Source: Zygnema cylindricum | Taxonomy: Eukaryota > Streptophyta > Zygnematophyceae > Zygnematales > Zygnemataceae | Direction: 5' to 3' | Assembly: GCA_037447655.1 (NCBI GenBank) | Contig: JBBHKE010001415.1 | Location: 1 to 33,915, forward strand | Length of the DNA stretch: 33,915 bases | Part shown: piece by piece, positions 9,601 through 17,599 of the stretch | Position numbering within the stretch: the first letter of the stretch is position 1 | Layout: each line of letters begins with the position of its first letter | Position numbers and translations under genes: made by a program | The notes under the pieces: generated by a model | Told to the model about the DNA's origin: nothing | The model's input: only the letters and a program-made list of their open reading frames with translations | Databases searched by the model: none

Positions 9601-10328
9601 GAGTACAAAACATCATTCTCCTTGGTTTTAGCCATATCCATGCGATACATCTTGCTACTATCTCTAGTACCTGTAACCGCAACCTTGCCATTTTTGCTAA
9701 CAACCTGCCGACCATTTTTCAAATTAACCTCAAAGCCTTTACTCTCTACCAACGACGTAGAAAACAGATTTTTCTTAAAGTCATGCACAAATAAGACATT
9801 GTGAAGAGTCCTTTCAATTGCCTTTCCTTCTACATCAACTAGTAATGACACATCACCCATAGCACGAGTTGGGACACTCATTCCACAAGCATAATAAATA
9901 TTATTCTCCGGCGTTGCTTTCAGATTTTTGAAGACGGCCTCGTTCCACCACATGTGGGCTGACGCTCCTGTATCCATAATCCATCCAGGAACTTTCGCGC
10001 CCTCCATTGCTGTCGCCATAGCGAATAGATCCGTGTCGTCCTCGTCAGAAAATGTCAGAGTCGTCCTGGAGTGATGAAAAAGCTGAAAGCAGTGCATTTC
10101 CACGAGGTGTAGGCCTCGTGAAGCTTTTGTAAAACTGACTTTGTTGCCATCCCGGCCTATATAAACCTGTATCGTTAGCTTGTTTAATTTTAGGACAAAA
10201 TTTGTATCCATGACCTCTCTCACTACAATAAAAACATGCATTGTTTGATTGTCTATTTCCACCCTGATTAAACTGTCTGAACTGGGTAAACTGATTACGT
10301 TGCTGATTAAATTGACCTTTCTTCCCAA
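9601..10328 (-). pseudogene. Y-minus aspartic protease region
   Basis: The long open frame 10328-9312 (338 codons) contains GWIMDTGASAHMWW (active-site DTGA near 9980), the strand segment NVLFVHDFKKNLFSTSLVE typical of copia proteases, and then runs directly into the integrase HHCC region. Order and motifs are those of copia Pol. The frame is open here, so this part of Y is less decayed than the rest. Confidence 0.8.
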
Positions 10329-10974
10329 ATTCTGAATTAAAAGCCTCTACTTGCTCAACATTGAGAATATTAGATGTAGCTTCCTCCTCTAGTAAAATAT
10401 TGATGGCTAACTGTAAAGTCCAGCTAGCTTTATCTTTTTGTTTGAGCATGTCAGATGCTCCTTTCATACTACGAGGGAGACCCCTCATGAGCAATGCTGC
10501 CTGTTGAAACTAAGGAAACACCCCACCGGCACAACCATGTGCATCTACAAGGATACGAAATTTGTTAGAATATTCAGCTATTGTACCGCCAGTGTACTTA
10601 TAGTCCCAAATTTTTCCAGCCAATAGAAGCTCTTCCTAAACATTAGCCTTTTCATAATCACTTTTAATGGATTTCCAGATATCAATTGCCTTTTTTATTT
10701 TTATCCGAGACATAGCTAAGTCCTCAGATATACAAAATTTCAAAATAGAATGAGCCTGTGTATTTTTCTTAGACCATGACGGATCAGATTCATCTAGCGA
10801 ACCATCCAATATATCCAAAAGATTGACAGTCTCAAAATGTGTCTCCACCATATCGGCCCAGTAAACATACTTATCCCCGGAAAAGATAGGACTTCTTGAT
10901 GACAAGCCCATAACGTGTTGTTCCACAACCACCAGTGCAGGTGGAGGAGCAGCAGTAGTAGTAGAAGTAGACAT
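10045..10974 (-). pseudogene. Y-minus Gag
   Basis: The ATG at 10974 lies inside the 5' LTR (which ends at 10916), so about 19 codons are LTR-encoded. The first piece (10974-10636) has the UBN2-type Gag pattern, with YVYWADMVETHFE. A frame break between 10636 and 10494 is followed by 10494-10045, with the CCHC knuckle CFYCSERGHGYKFC. Gag would form the particle and bind RNA. An alternative start is the next ATG, in the primer-site area (10908). Confidence 0.75.
10906..10915 (-). other. Y-minus primer binding site, anticodon type
   Basis: On the element strand CGTTATGGGC lies directly after the LTR end. GTTATGGGC is complementary to the anticodon arm of eukaryotic initiator tRNA-Met (GCCCATAAC), as in Drosophila copia, which primes from a half tRNA. 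The match is shorter than in X. Confidence 0.6.
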
Positions 10975-11301
10975 GATACACTCTCAGAAGCTATCAAGAA
11001 TCCTACCAAACAGCTGTTCTTAAGTGCTCACCAATTCTTTTACAAGCATCCAAACCTCACAAAACTCTATCAGAATATAGAGTAGCATAAAAAATGACAA
11101 CTCCCAAAGTTTCAGCACAATTGACCCAACAACAGTCAAGATATAATACTCAAAAGTTTCCCAAAAATTGTCAGCAGTTTTACTACTTAGAAGTCTGGAT
11201 ACATAATATGTTCTGAGTCCTAAGTCTTATACCTGTGTTGAACTGGCAATGCCAGTGTACTTGGGAGGTACGTCAAACAACCAAGCTACCATTAATATGT
11301 C
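10916..11301 (-). repeat. Y-minus 5' LTR, downstream part
   Basis: The 3' half of the Y 5' LTR, ending at 10916 next to the primer site. It matches 5941-6321 closely. The Z element starts at 11302; its target copy ATGTC is at 11297-11301. Confidence 0.85.
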
Positions 11302-11603
11302 TGTTGAGAAGTAATCCTAAGTTAGTTCAGAAGATAGTGCATTAAAGGGAGAGAGCGCAGTGGCGCAATGGAGAAGCACAGTGCAGAAGTGCAAAGTGGA
11401 ATAACTTTCTTGTTAAATGGTTAAAACGAGCACGCGACCAAACGATCTTTATATACAGAGAAAGAGCTTTCGAACGAGCTATAGAGAGCAAGATTTGGAT
11501 ACGTAGATCAAAAGTTACAGGCGTGCAAAGCAGAAGCTTCTAGAAGGTTCCACAGGAAACGGTATGGACTTTTCCGAGGTGGTTCCTAAGTGTTTCCTTG
11601 GAG

Positions 11604-11697
11604 TTTCGGGGACATGTCTAGTTGGTTCTTGTGACGTGGAGAGCCACGAGTTTCGGGAACATGTCTAGTAGGTTCTTGTGACGTGGAGAGCCACGAG
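11604..11697 (+). repeat. 47-base tandem duplication in Z 5' LTR
   Basis: Two adjacent 47-base units (11604-11650 and 11651-11697), each starting TTTCGGG and ending GAGCCACGAG, differ at about two positions. The 3' LTR has one unit at the matching place (from about 16385), which accounts exactly for the 47-base length difference. Confidence 0.9.
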
Positions 11698-11765
11698 AAG
11701 GACACTTGTCAATAAGTTAGAGCTAGAAATGTCTAGAATGTCTAGAAGGGTAGAGTAGAAAAGAG

Positions 11766-11772
11766 TATATAT
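11766..11772 (+). promoter_or_regulatory. Z TATA box candidate
   Basis: TATATAT lies about 290 bases before the first gag ATG and is repeated at the same place in the 3' LTR. Transcription would start roughly 25-35 bases downstream. Motif and placement only. Confidence 0.5.
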
Positions 11773-12062
11773 GAAGTAGGAGAAGTAGACAAATCAATAC
11801 AATTGGAGAATTAGTTGTGACCATAGTTGAAGAGATAGTAAGAGTCCCTATAGTGAGGAAGCATTGTAACTCTCTGTGAGTTGAGATACAAAGATAAGTG
11901 AAGCCTTGTAAAGAGAACTTGGAGATAATAAAGTGATTCTTCTCGGAGAGGAAAATTTGAGAAAGTGTGCTTTTACTTTGTGAGTGAATTCTTTGTGACT
12001 TCGGAAGATTCTTGAGTGACCTGTGAGAGAGTTTTTGCTTTGTGAAGCTAGATTGTTGCAAG

Positions 12063-15000
12063 ATGAGTGAGGCCCACAAAATTCAACATGGTATCGGAGC
12101 AAACGAAGCCATGAAGTTCTCCAAGTTTGTTGGAGCAAATTTCCACAAATGGAAAGCGAAAATTAAGCAAGTGCTCAAGATGAAGAAACTATGGGGACAC
12201 GTTGATGGAACCGACCCGGCACCGGCGGCACAAGATGAGCTTGTGGTGTGGCAAGGAAAGGAGGAAGAGGCCAAAGGTTACATTTTGTTGAGTCTTGACG
12301 ACACTCAAGTATCCCACATTTTAGGATGCGATTCGGCAAAGGGGATGTGGGACACCTTGCTCAAGGTGTATGAAGATAGTGGAACGGCAAATGTGTTGCA
12401 ATTAAAGGAGAAACTTGCCACCTTTAAGATGAAGGAGACGGACTCGATTCAAACGCAAGTGAATCGACTTAAGGAGCTTGCGGAGCAACTAACGGCGGTC
12501 GGAAAGAAACAAGACGAAGAAGACCTCGTGCTTACGTTATTGAGGAGCCTCCCAAGTGAATATAAAATGCTCGTGACGGCGTTAAAATCACAAGAGAAGT
12601 TAAAGTTGGAGTACGTCGTAAGTCGGCTACTACAAGAGGAGCTCGACCTCAAGCATGGAGAAAGTGAGGAGTCGGGAGATTCGGCGCTTTTCACAAAAGG
12701 ACGCAAGAGCACTACTATGAGGAAGTGCTACAATTGCGGCAAAGCGGGTCACATAGCGAAGAATTGCCGACTATCGAAGAAGGCAAATGAGAGGCCGAAG
12801 GGAGGGAGCTCAACGGCATGCTACAATTGCGGAAAGGAGGGTCATCGAGCGTATGAGTGCAAATACAAAAAAAACAACGCGATGACCGTGGAACTTCAAC
12901 AAGCAAATCTCGTGGAGAAGAAGGGAAGTTCAAGTGATTGGATTGTAGACTCGGGAGCAACGCATCATATATGTAGTGAAAAGTCGTTGTTTCTAACTCT
13001 CACTAAATTGGATACACCAAAAAGAATTATTGTTGCTAATAATGAGTCTTTAGAGGTAAATATGGAGGGTGATGTGAGAGTAGATTTACCCACGGGTAGA
13101 GGTATAAACCGAGTCACTTTGAAAAATGTGTTTTATACTCCGCAATTAAAGAAGAATTTATTTAGTGTGATCCATGCCGTGAAGTTTGGACATAAAGTTG
13201 TATTTAAAGAGAACTATAAGTGTGAGATTATTGAAGAGAGCACGAGTAGAGTAAAAGGTGAAGGAATAGCGGAAGGGAATTTATTTAAGTTAAGAGTAAG
13301 GATACCACGAGTGAGAGGGGGATCATTTATTGCCGAGGGAAATTCAAGTGAGTTAAAGTCCTTTAGTTTATGGCATAAAAGGTTTGCGCATTTAGGAGAG
13401 GCCAACTTAAAGAAGTTAATTGAGAAGAAAATGGTGAAGGGGCTTGAAGGAGTTAGTGGAACTCTAACGGGGGTGTGTGACGGTTGTTTGGAGGGGAAAC
13501 AACATAGAGAGCCGTTTAAACGCACGGAGGAGAGAAGAACTCGGGAGAAGCTTGAGCTTGTCCACACGGACATAAGTGGACCGCACCCGAGGAGTCTTGG
13601 AGGGAGTAAATATTTCATCACTTTCACGGACGATTGTACGAGGAAAGTGTGGATTTACTTCATGAGGGAGAAACGGGAAGCTTTCGAGAAGTTTAAGGAG
13701 TTTAAGGCCGAAGCCGAGAAATATTCCGAAAAGAAGGTGAAGGCGCTACGATCCGACAACGGCGGAGAATACACCTCAGGAGCTTTTAAGTCGTTTTGTA
13801 AGAAGGAGGGAATTCGGCAAGAATTTACTACCCCTTATAGCCCGCAACAAAACGGAGTGGCCGAAAGATTAAACCGAACGTTGGTGGAGGGTGCACGAGC
13901 TATGGTCCACTCGGCGGACCTCGACAAGTCATTTTGGGCCGAGGCGATTTATTGCACCGTGCATGTTAAGAATCGGTCACCAAGCGCAAACTTAGAAGAC
14001 GTTACCCCCGAGGAGGCATGGAGTGGCTACAAGCCGAGTGTGCAACACTTGCGAGTGTTCGGATGCAAAGCGAGCGTATTTATTCCTTCACAAAAGCGAA
14101 AGAAGTTTGATAAGAAAAGTTGGACGGGAGTTTTCGTTGGATATGATGCGGCGAGAAAGGCGTATCGCGTTTGGGATACGAAAAAGCAAAAGGTCGTATC
14201 AAGCCGAGATGTTATTGTCCATGAAAAACAAGAGGCTAAAGAGGAGTCATTTGAGGATATGGAAATTAAGGAGCATGAAGAGGAGGTGGAGGTGGAAGAA
14301 GAAGCAAGTCCTTCGAGTTCGACTAGCACTCCACCCGAGACGGATGAGGCAAATTCAACTCCGGAAACAAGCCCGCAGGCACCGAGGAGATCCGGAAGAG
14401 TGAGAACAACACCAAAGAGATTAACCGCTACGAGACTTGGTGGTGTGAATGAGGAATTTGCCGGATTTGCATATTGTTTTCTTACGGAAGAGGAGGAGCC
14501 GCAGAGTTTTCAAGAGGCGATTACGTGTGCCGAAGCACAAAAATGGAGGGCGGCTATGGACGACGAAATGAGGAGTCTCTATGACAATGACACGTGGGAA
14601 CTCGTCCCAAGACCGGAGGGGAAAAATATTGTCGGTTGCAAATGGGTCTACAAAATTAAGAGGAAGGCGGACGGGACCGTGGAGCGTTACAAAGCCCGTT
14701 TAGTCGCGAAGGGATATTCCCAAAAGGAGGGGATTGACTACAATGAAACTTTTGCACCGGTTGTGAAATTTTCAAGCTTAAGGAGTTTGGTCGCGATTGC
14801 CGCATTGGAGGGCATGAAGATGCATCAAATGGACGTGAAGACGGCGTTCCTCAATGGAGAGCTTGACGAGGAAATTTATATGGAGCAACCGGAAGGCATG
14901 GTGAAGAAGGGAGAGGAGGACCTTGTGTGCAAGTTAAAGAAGCCTCTCTATGGTCTTAAACAAGGACCACGGTGTTGGAATCACCGTATCGACGGTGAAA

Positions 15001-16058
15001 TGAAAAAGGAAGGCTTTGAGAGATTTGAGACGGATAGAGCGGTGTATAAGCGTGGAGTAGGAAAATCTCTCACAATTGTGTCTATCTATGTGGATGATGT
15101 GAACATCTTTGGTTATCTCGATGATGAAATTTTGAAAGTTAAAAGGTTTCTCAAAAGTAAGTTTGAAATGAGTGATTTAGGAGAAACTAATTATTTGTTG
15201 GGAATTAAAGTGGATATTGATAAAGAGAAAGGCGAGGTGACCATGCACCAAGAGAAGTACGCGAGAGAAGTCCTCAAGCGATTTAATATGGAGAATTGCA
15301 AGCCGGTGAGCACACCAATGGACACGGGGCTGAAGCTCACGAAAAATATGTGTCCAACGAACGAGGACGAAAGGGAGCAAATGAAGGAAGTACCGTATCG
15401 AGAAGCGGTCGGGAGCTTGATGTATTTGATGGTAGCAACGAGACCGGATTTGGCTGCGGCGGTTGGGAGTGTTTCCCAATTCATGGAGAATCCGGGAATT
15501 ATACATTGGCAAGCCGTGAAAAGAATTTTGCGTTACCTCAAAGGAACGGTGAATTTCGGTTTAAAATTCAAGAGAGGAGAATCCGTAGAATTCACCGGAT
15601 ATGTCGACTCAGATTGGGGAGGCGACGAAGACACACGGCGAAGCACGACCGGATATGTTTTTACATGCGGAGGCGCAGCAATAAGTTGGAGCTCCCGAAG
15701 ACAAAGGACGGTTGCCCTATCGAGCACGGAAGCCGAATATATGGCAGCAACACACGCTACGAAGGAAGCCATATGGTTAAGGGCGTTCTTTAAAGAGGCG
15801 GGATTCGAGCAAGGAACAACGGTGATATACTCGGATAATCAAGGAAGTATTGCTCTCATGAAAAATCCCGTTTATCATGCTCGCACAAAGCATATTGACA
15901 TTCAATTTCATTTTGTTAGAGAATATGTTGAAAGTAAAGAGATAAAATTTGAGTATGTGCATACGAGCATGCAAGCGGCGGATAGTTTGACAAAGGCAAT
16001 CTCAAGAGAGAAAGTAAATTTGTGTAATGAGTTATTTGGACTTGTAAGTCATCATTGA
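12063..16058 (+). CDS. Z Gag-Pol polyprotein (copia)
   Basis: One frame of 1331 codons. With Met at 12063 as residue 1, it shows: UBN2-type Gag (about 20-200); two CCHC knuckles (222-235 and 253-266, CYNCGKAGHIAKNC and CYNCGKEGHRAYEC); protease (DSGA, Asp296); integrase zinc domain (His438 to Cys475) and core D503, D565, E601 with the D-x35-E spacing of integrases; RT with YVDD at 1009-1012; RNase H with Asp1182, Glu1223 and Asp1258. All catalytic residues are in place. The frame is open further up to 12042, but no ATG lies there. ATG 12063 is inside the LTR and reads through the primer site; ATG 12111 (1315 codons), just after the primer site, is the alternative and leaves Gag complete. Single-frame Gag-Pol is normal for plant copia. 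Confidence 0.95.
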   Translation: MSEAHKIQHGIGANEAMKFSKFVGANFHKWKAKIKQVLKMKKLWGHVDGTDPAPAAQDELVVWQGKEEEAKGYILLSLDDTQVSHILGCDSAKGMWDTLLKVYEDSGTANVLQLKEKLATFKMKETDSIQTQVNRLKELAEQLTAVGKKQDEEDLVLTLLRSLPSEYKMLVTALKSQEKLKLEYVVSRLLQEELDLKHGESEESGDSALFTKGRKSTTMRKCYNCGKAGHIAKNCRLSKKANERPKGGSSTACYNCGKEGHRAYECKYKKNNAMTVELQQANLVEKKGSSSDWIVDSGATHHICSEKSLFLTLTKLDTPKRIIVANNESLEVNMEGDVRVDLPTGRGINRVTLKNVFYTPQLKKNLFSVIHAVKFGHKVVFKENYKCEIIEESTSRVKGEGIAEGNLFKLRVRIPRVRGGSFIAEGNSSELKSFSLWHKRFAHLGEANLKKLIEKKMVKGLEGVSGTLTGVCDGCLEGKQHREPFKRTEERRTREKLELVHTDISGPHPRSLGGSKYFITFTDDCTRKVWIYFMREKREAFEKFKEFKAEAEKYSEKKVKALRSDNGGEYTSGAFKSFCKKEGIRQEFTTPYSPQQNGVAERLNRTLVEGARAMVHSADLDKSFWAEAIYCTVHVKNRSPSANLEDVTPEEAWSGYKPSVQHLRVFGCKASVFIPSQKRKKFDKKSWTGVFVGYDAARKAYRVWDTKKQKVVSSRDVIVHEKQEAKEESFEDMEIKEHEEEVEVEEEASPSSSTSTPPETDEANSTPETSPQAPRRSGRVRTTPKRLTATRLGGVNEEFAGFAYCFLTEEEEPQSFQEAITCAEAQKWRAAMDDEMRSLYDNDTWELVPRPEGKNIVGCKWVYKIKRKADGTVERYKARLVAKGYSQKEGIDYNETFAPVVKFSSLRSLVAIAALEGMKMHQMDVKTAFLNGELDEEIYMEQPEGMVKKGEEDLVCKLKKPLYGLKQGPRCWNHRIDGEMKKEGFERFETDRAVYKRGVGKSLTIVSIYVDDVNIFGYLDDEILKVKRFLKSKFEMSDLGETNYLLGIKVDIDKEKGEVTMHQEKYAREVLKRFNMENCKPVSTPMDTGLKLTKNMCPTNEDEREQMKEVPYREAVGSLMYLMVATRPDLAAAVGSVSQFMENPGIIHWQAVKRILRYLKGTVNFGLKFKRGESVEFTGYVDSDWGGDEDTRRSTTGYVFTCGGAAISWSSRRQRTVALSSTEAEYMAATHATKEAIWLRAFFKEAGFEQGTTVIYSDNQGSIALMKNPVYHARTKHIDIQFHFVREYVESKEIKFEYVHTSMQAADSLTKAISREKVNLCNELFGLVSHH
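12089..12100 (+). other. Z primer binding site
   Basis: TGGTATCGGAGC directly follows the LTR. It differs at one base from TGGTATCAGAGC, the usual plant copia site complementary to the 3' end of initiator tRNA-Met. Confidence 0.9.
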
Positions 16059-16072
16059 ACTAACTAATGATT

Positions 16073-16081
16073 AAGAGGGGG
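16073..16081 (+). other. Z polypurine tract
   Basis: AAGAGGGGG immediately before the 3' LTR at 16082, 15 bases after the gag-pol stop; the expected plus-strand primer. Confidence 0.85.
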
Positions 16082-16821
16082 TGTTGAGAAAGTAATCCTA
16101 AGTTAGTTCAGAAGATAGTGCATTAAAGGGAGAGAGCGCAGTGGCGCAATGGAGAAGCACAGTGCAGAAGTGCAAAGTGGAATAACTTTCTTGTTAAATG
16201 GTTAAATCGAGCACGCGACCAGACGATCTTTATCTACAGAGAAAGAGCTTTCGAACGAGCTTAGAGAGCAAGATTTGGATACGTAGATCAAAGGTTACAG
16301 GCGTGCAAAGCAGACGCTTCTAGAAGGTTCCACAGGAAACGGTATGGACTTTTCCGAGGTGGTTCCTAAGTGTTTCCTTGGAGTTTCGGGGACATGTCTA
16401 GTAGGTTATTGTGACGTGGAGAGCCACGAGAAGGACACTTGTCAATAAGTTAGAGCTAGAAATGTCTAGAATGTGTAGAAGGGTAGAGTAGAAAAGAGTA
16501 TATATGAAGTAGGAGAAGTACACAAATCAATACAATTGGAGAATTGGTTGTGACCATAGTTGAAGAGATAGTAAGAGTCCCTATTATGAGAAAGCATTGT
16601 AACTCTGTGTGAGTTGAGATACAAAGATAAGTGAAGCCTTGTAAAGAGAACTTGGAGATAATAAAGTGATTCTTCTCGGAGAGGAAAATTTGAGCAAGTG
16701 TGCTTTTACTTTGTGAGTGAATTCTTTGTGACTTCGGAAGATTCCTGAGTGACCTGTGAGAGAGTTTTTGCTTTGTGAAGCTAGATTGTTGCAAGATGAG
16801 TGAGGCCCACAAAATTCAACA
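16082..16821 (+). repeat. Z 3' LTR
   Basis: 740 bases, the same ends as the 5' LTR, a single copy of the 47-base unit, TATATAT at 16499-16505. Followed by the target copy ATGTC. Confidence 0.95.
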
Positions 16822-16826
16822 ATGTC

Positions 16827-17171
16827 AAGCTACCACTAAGCTATCACTAAGCTACCACTGAGCTATCACTAAGCTACCACTGAGTTACCCACTAAGTTAC
16901 CACTGAGTTACCCACTAAGTTTACTAGAATTGTATCTATCGCAGTTGCTCTATCTATACAGAATCACATTAAGAATATGAGACGCTGCGTTGTCCGTACG
17001 GACCATATCAAATATAATCGTGGTTGTGTTGTCTTGTCTGTGTTGCAGCTTCGCTGCTGCGCTGCTCTGCTGCTGCCCTACTGCGCTGCTCTACTGTATA
17101 GCAGCTGCGCTGCTCTGTCTGTATAGTTGTTGCGCTGCTGCGCTACTCTGAAAGCTTTCCAAAATACAACA
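16827..17171 (-). repeat. Y-minus 5' LTR, upstream part
   Basis: On the element strand this begins at 17171 with TGTTGTATTTTGG and runs to the Z insertion. It includes the GCTGC-rich stretch and the 11-base array, and matches 6327-6663. It is flanked at 17172-17176 by the target copy GTTGT. Confidence 0.85.
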
Positions 17172-17457
17172 GTTGTGAGAGGGAGCTAGGACTTAGAAAA
17201 ATCTGGTAGATGGTCTTTTCTCTCTTTGAGAGGTTGTATAAATTGACATTTTTGCCTGCTTATAACTTATCGCCTAGTTAGGCGTTTTCAGAGATTCTTT
17301 TTCTTATGGACTCAAAGGAGTCTAAGTTGCATAGGGGTGCAGTCATATTGTTTGCTTGTCTGCTAGGGTAGCACTGGTTGCTATTGAAAGTGGGTTAGTT
17401 AATAGCTATCTAGAGGCTTGCTGTACTTTGTATTCCAATGGAGGACACAGAGGTTCA
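17172..17457 (+). repeat. X-plus 5' LTR, second part
   Basis: Continues the LTR broken at 5940: GAGAGGGAGCTAGGACTTAG aligns with the X-minus LTRs and with W at about 26265. It ends GAGGTTCA at 17457, directly before the primer site. It carries the gag ATG at 17438. Confidence 0.85.
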
Positions 17458-17578
17458 GGTTATGGGCCCACCCTCTAGGAAGCCTACCTTCAATGGATCT
17501 GGGTTCATATATTGGGAAGCCATGATGATGGGAGCTTTGTTAGAAAAACGATACTGGGTATCGTCAGTGGACAAGTGA
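17438..17578 (+). pseudogene. X-plus Gag start, truncated
   Basis: 46 codons from an ATG that lies 20 bases inside the LTR, ending at TGA 17576. The peptide (VQVMGPPSRKPTF, then FIYWEAMMMGALLEKRYW) matches the X-minus Gag start at 24231. Shortly after KRYW the sequence leaves Gag: a 19-base direct repeat follows and then protease sequence. Capsid and nucleocapsid are deleted. Confidence 0.75.
17458..17470 (+). other. X-plus primer binding site, anticodon type
   Basis: GGTTATGGGCCCA touches the LTR end and is fully complementary to the anticodon arm of eukaryotic initiator tRNA-Met (TGGGCCCATAACC). The same 13 bases are found in X-minus (24199-24211). This is the half-tRNA priming arrangement known from Drosophila copia. 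Confidence 0.8.
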
Positions 17579-17599
17579 AACGCCAGTGGACAAGTGAAA
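17562..17599 (+). repeat. 19-base tandem duplication at Gag/protease junction
   Basis: CGTCAGTGGACAAGTGAAA followed at once by CGCCAGTGGACAAGTGAAA (18 of 19 identical). It sits exactly where X-type Gag ends and Y-like protease sequence begins. Confidence 0.9.

Larger units (their letters stand above)
11302..12088 (+). repeat. Z 5' LTR
   Basis: 787 bases, TG...CA ends. TATATAT at 11766-11772 is a good TATA-box candidate and is kept in the 3' LTR (16499-16505). The LTR contains a 47-base tandem duplication absent from the 3' LTR and, near its end, an ATG (12063) in frame with gag. Confidence 0.95.
11302..16821 (+). mobile_element. Z: intact, recent Ty1/copia retrotransposon
   Basis: A full 5520-base element: LTRs of 787 and 740 bases starting TGTTGAGAA and ending ATTCAACA, exact target duplication ATGTC (11297-11301 and 16822-16826), a primer site touching the 5' LTR, an uninterrupted Gag-Pol frame, and a purine tract AAGAGGGGG (16073-16081) touching the 3' LTR. 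By eye the LTRs differ by about 15 substitutions plus a 47-base duplication, so it is the youngest layer. It interrupts the Y-minus 5' LTR. All sequence requirements for autonomous transposition that I can check are present. Confidence 0.95.
5941..17171 (-). mobile_element. Y-minus: complete-length but decayed copia element
   Basis: Bounded by LTRs at 5941-6663 (3') and 10916-11301 plus 16827-17171 (5', interrupted by Z). LTR ends on the element strand are TGTTGTATTT and GGAACAACA. The 5-base target duplication GTTGT is exact (5936-5940 and 17172-17176), showing insertion into the X-plus 5' LTR. The internal region 6664-10915 encodes gag, protease, integrase, RT and RNase H in copia order, but with many frameshifts and stops, so it is non-autonomous now. 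LTRs differ by a few percent by eye, so it is older than Z. Confidence 0.88.

Noticed and set aside
12042-12062. Upstream extension of the Z polyprotein from 12042
   Set aside because: The codon is GTG, not ATG; 12063 or 12111 are the credible eukaryotic starts.
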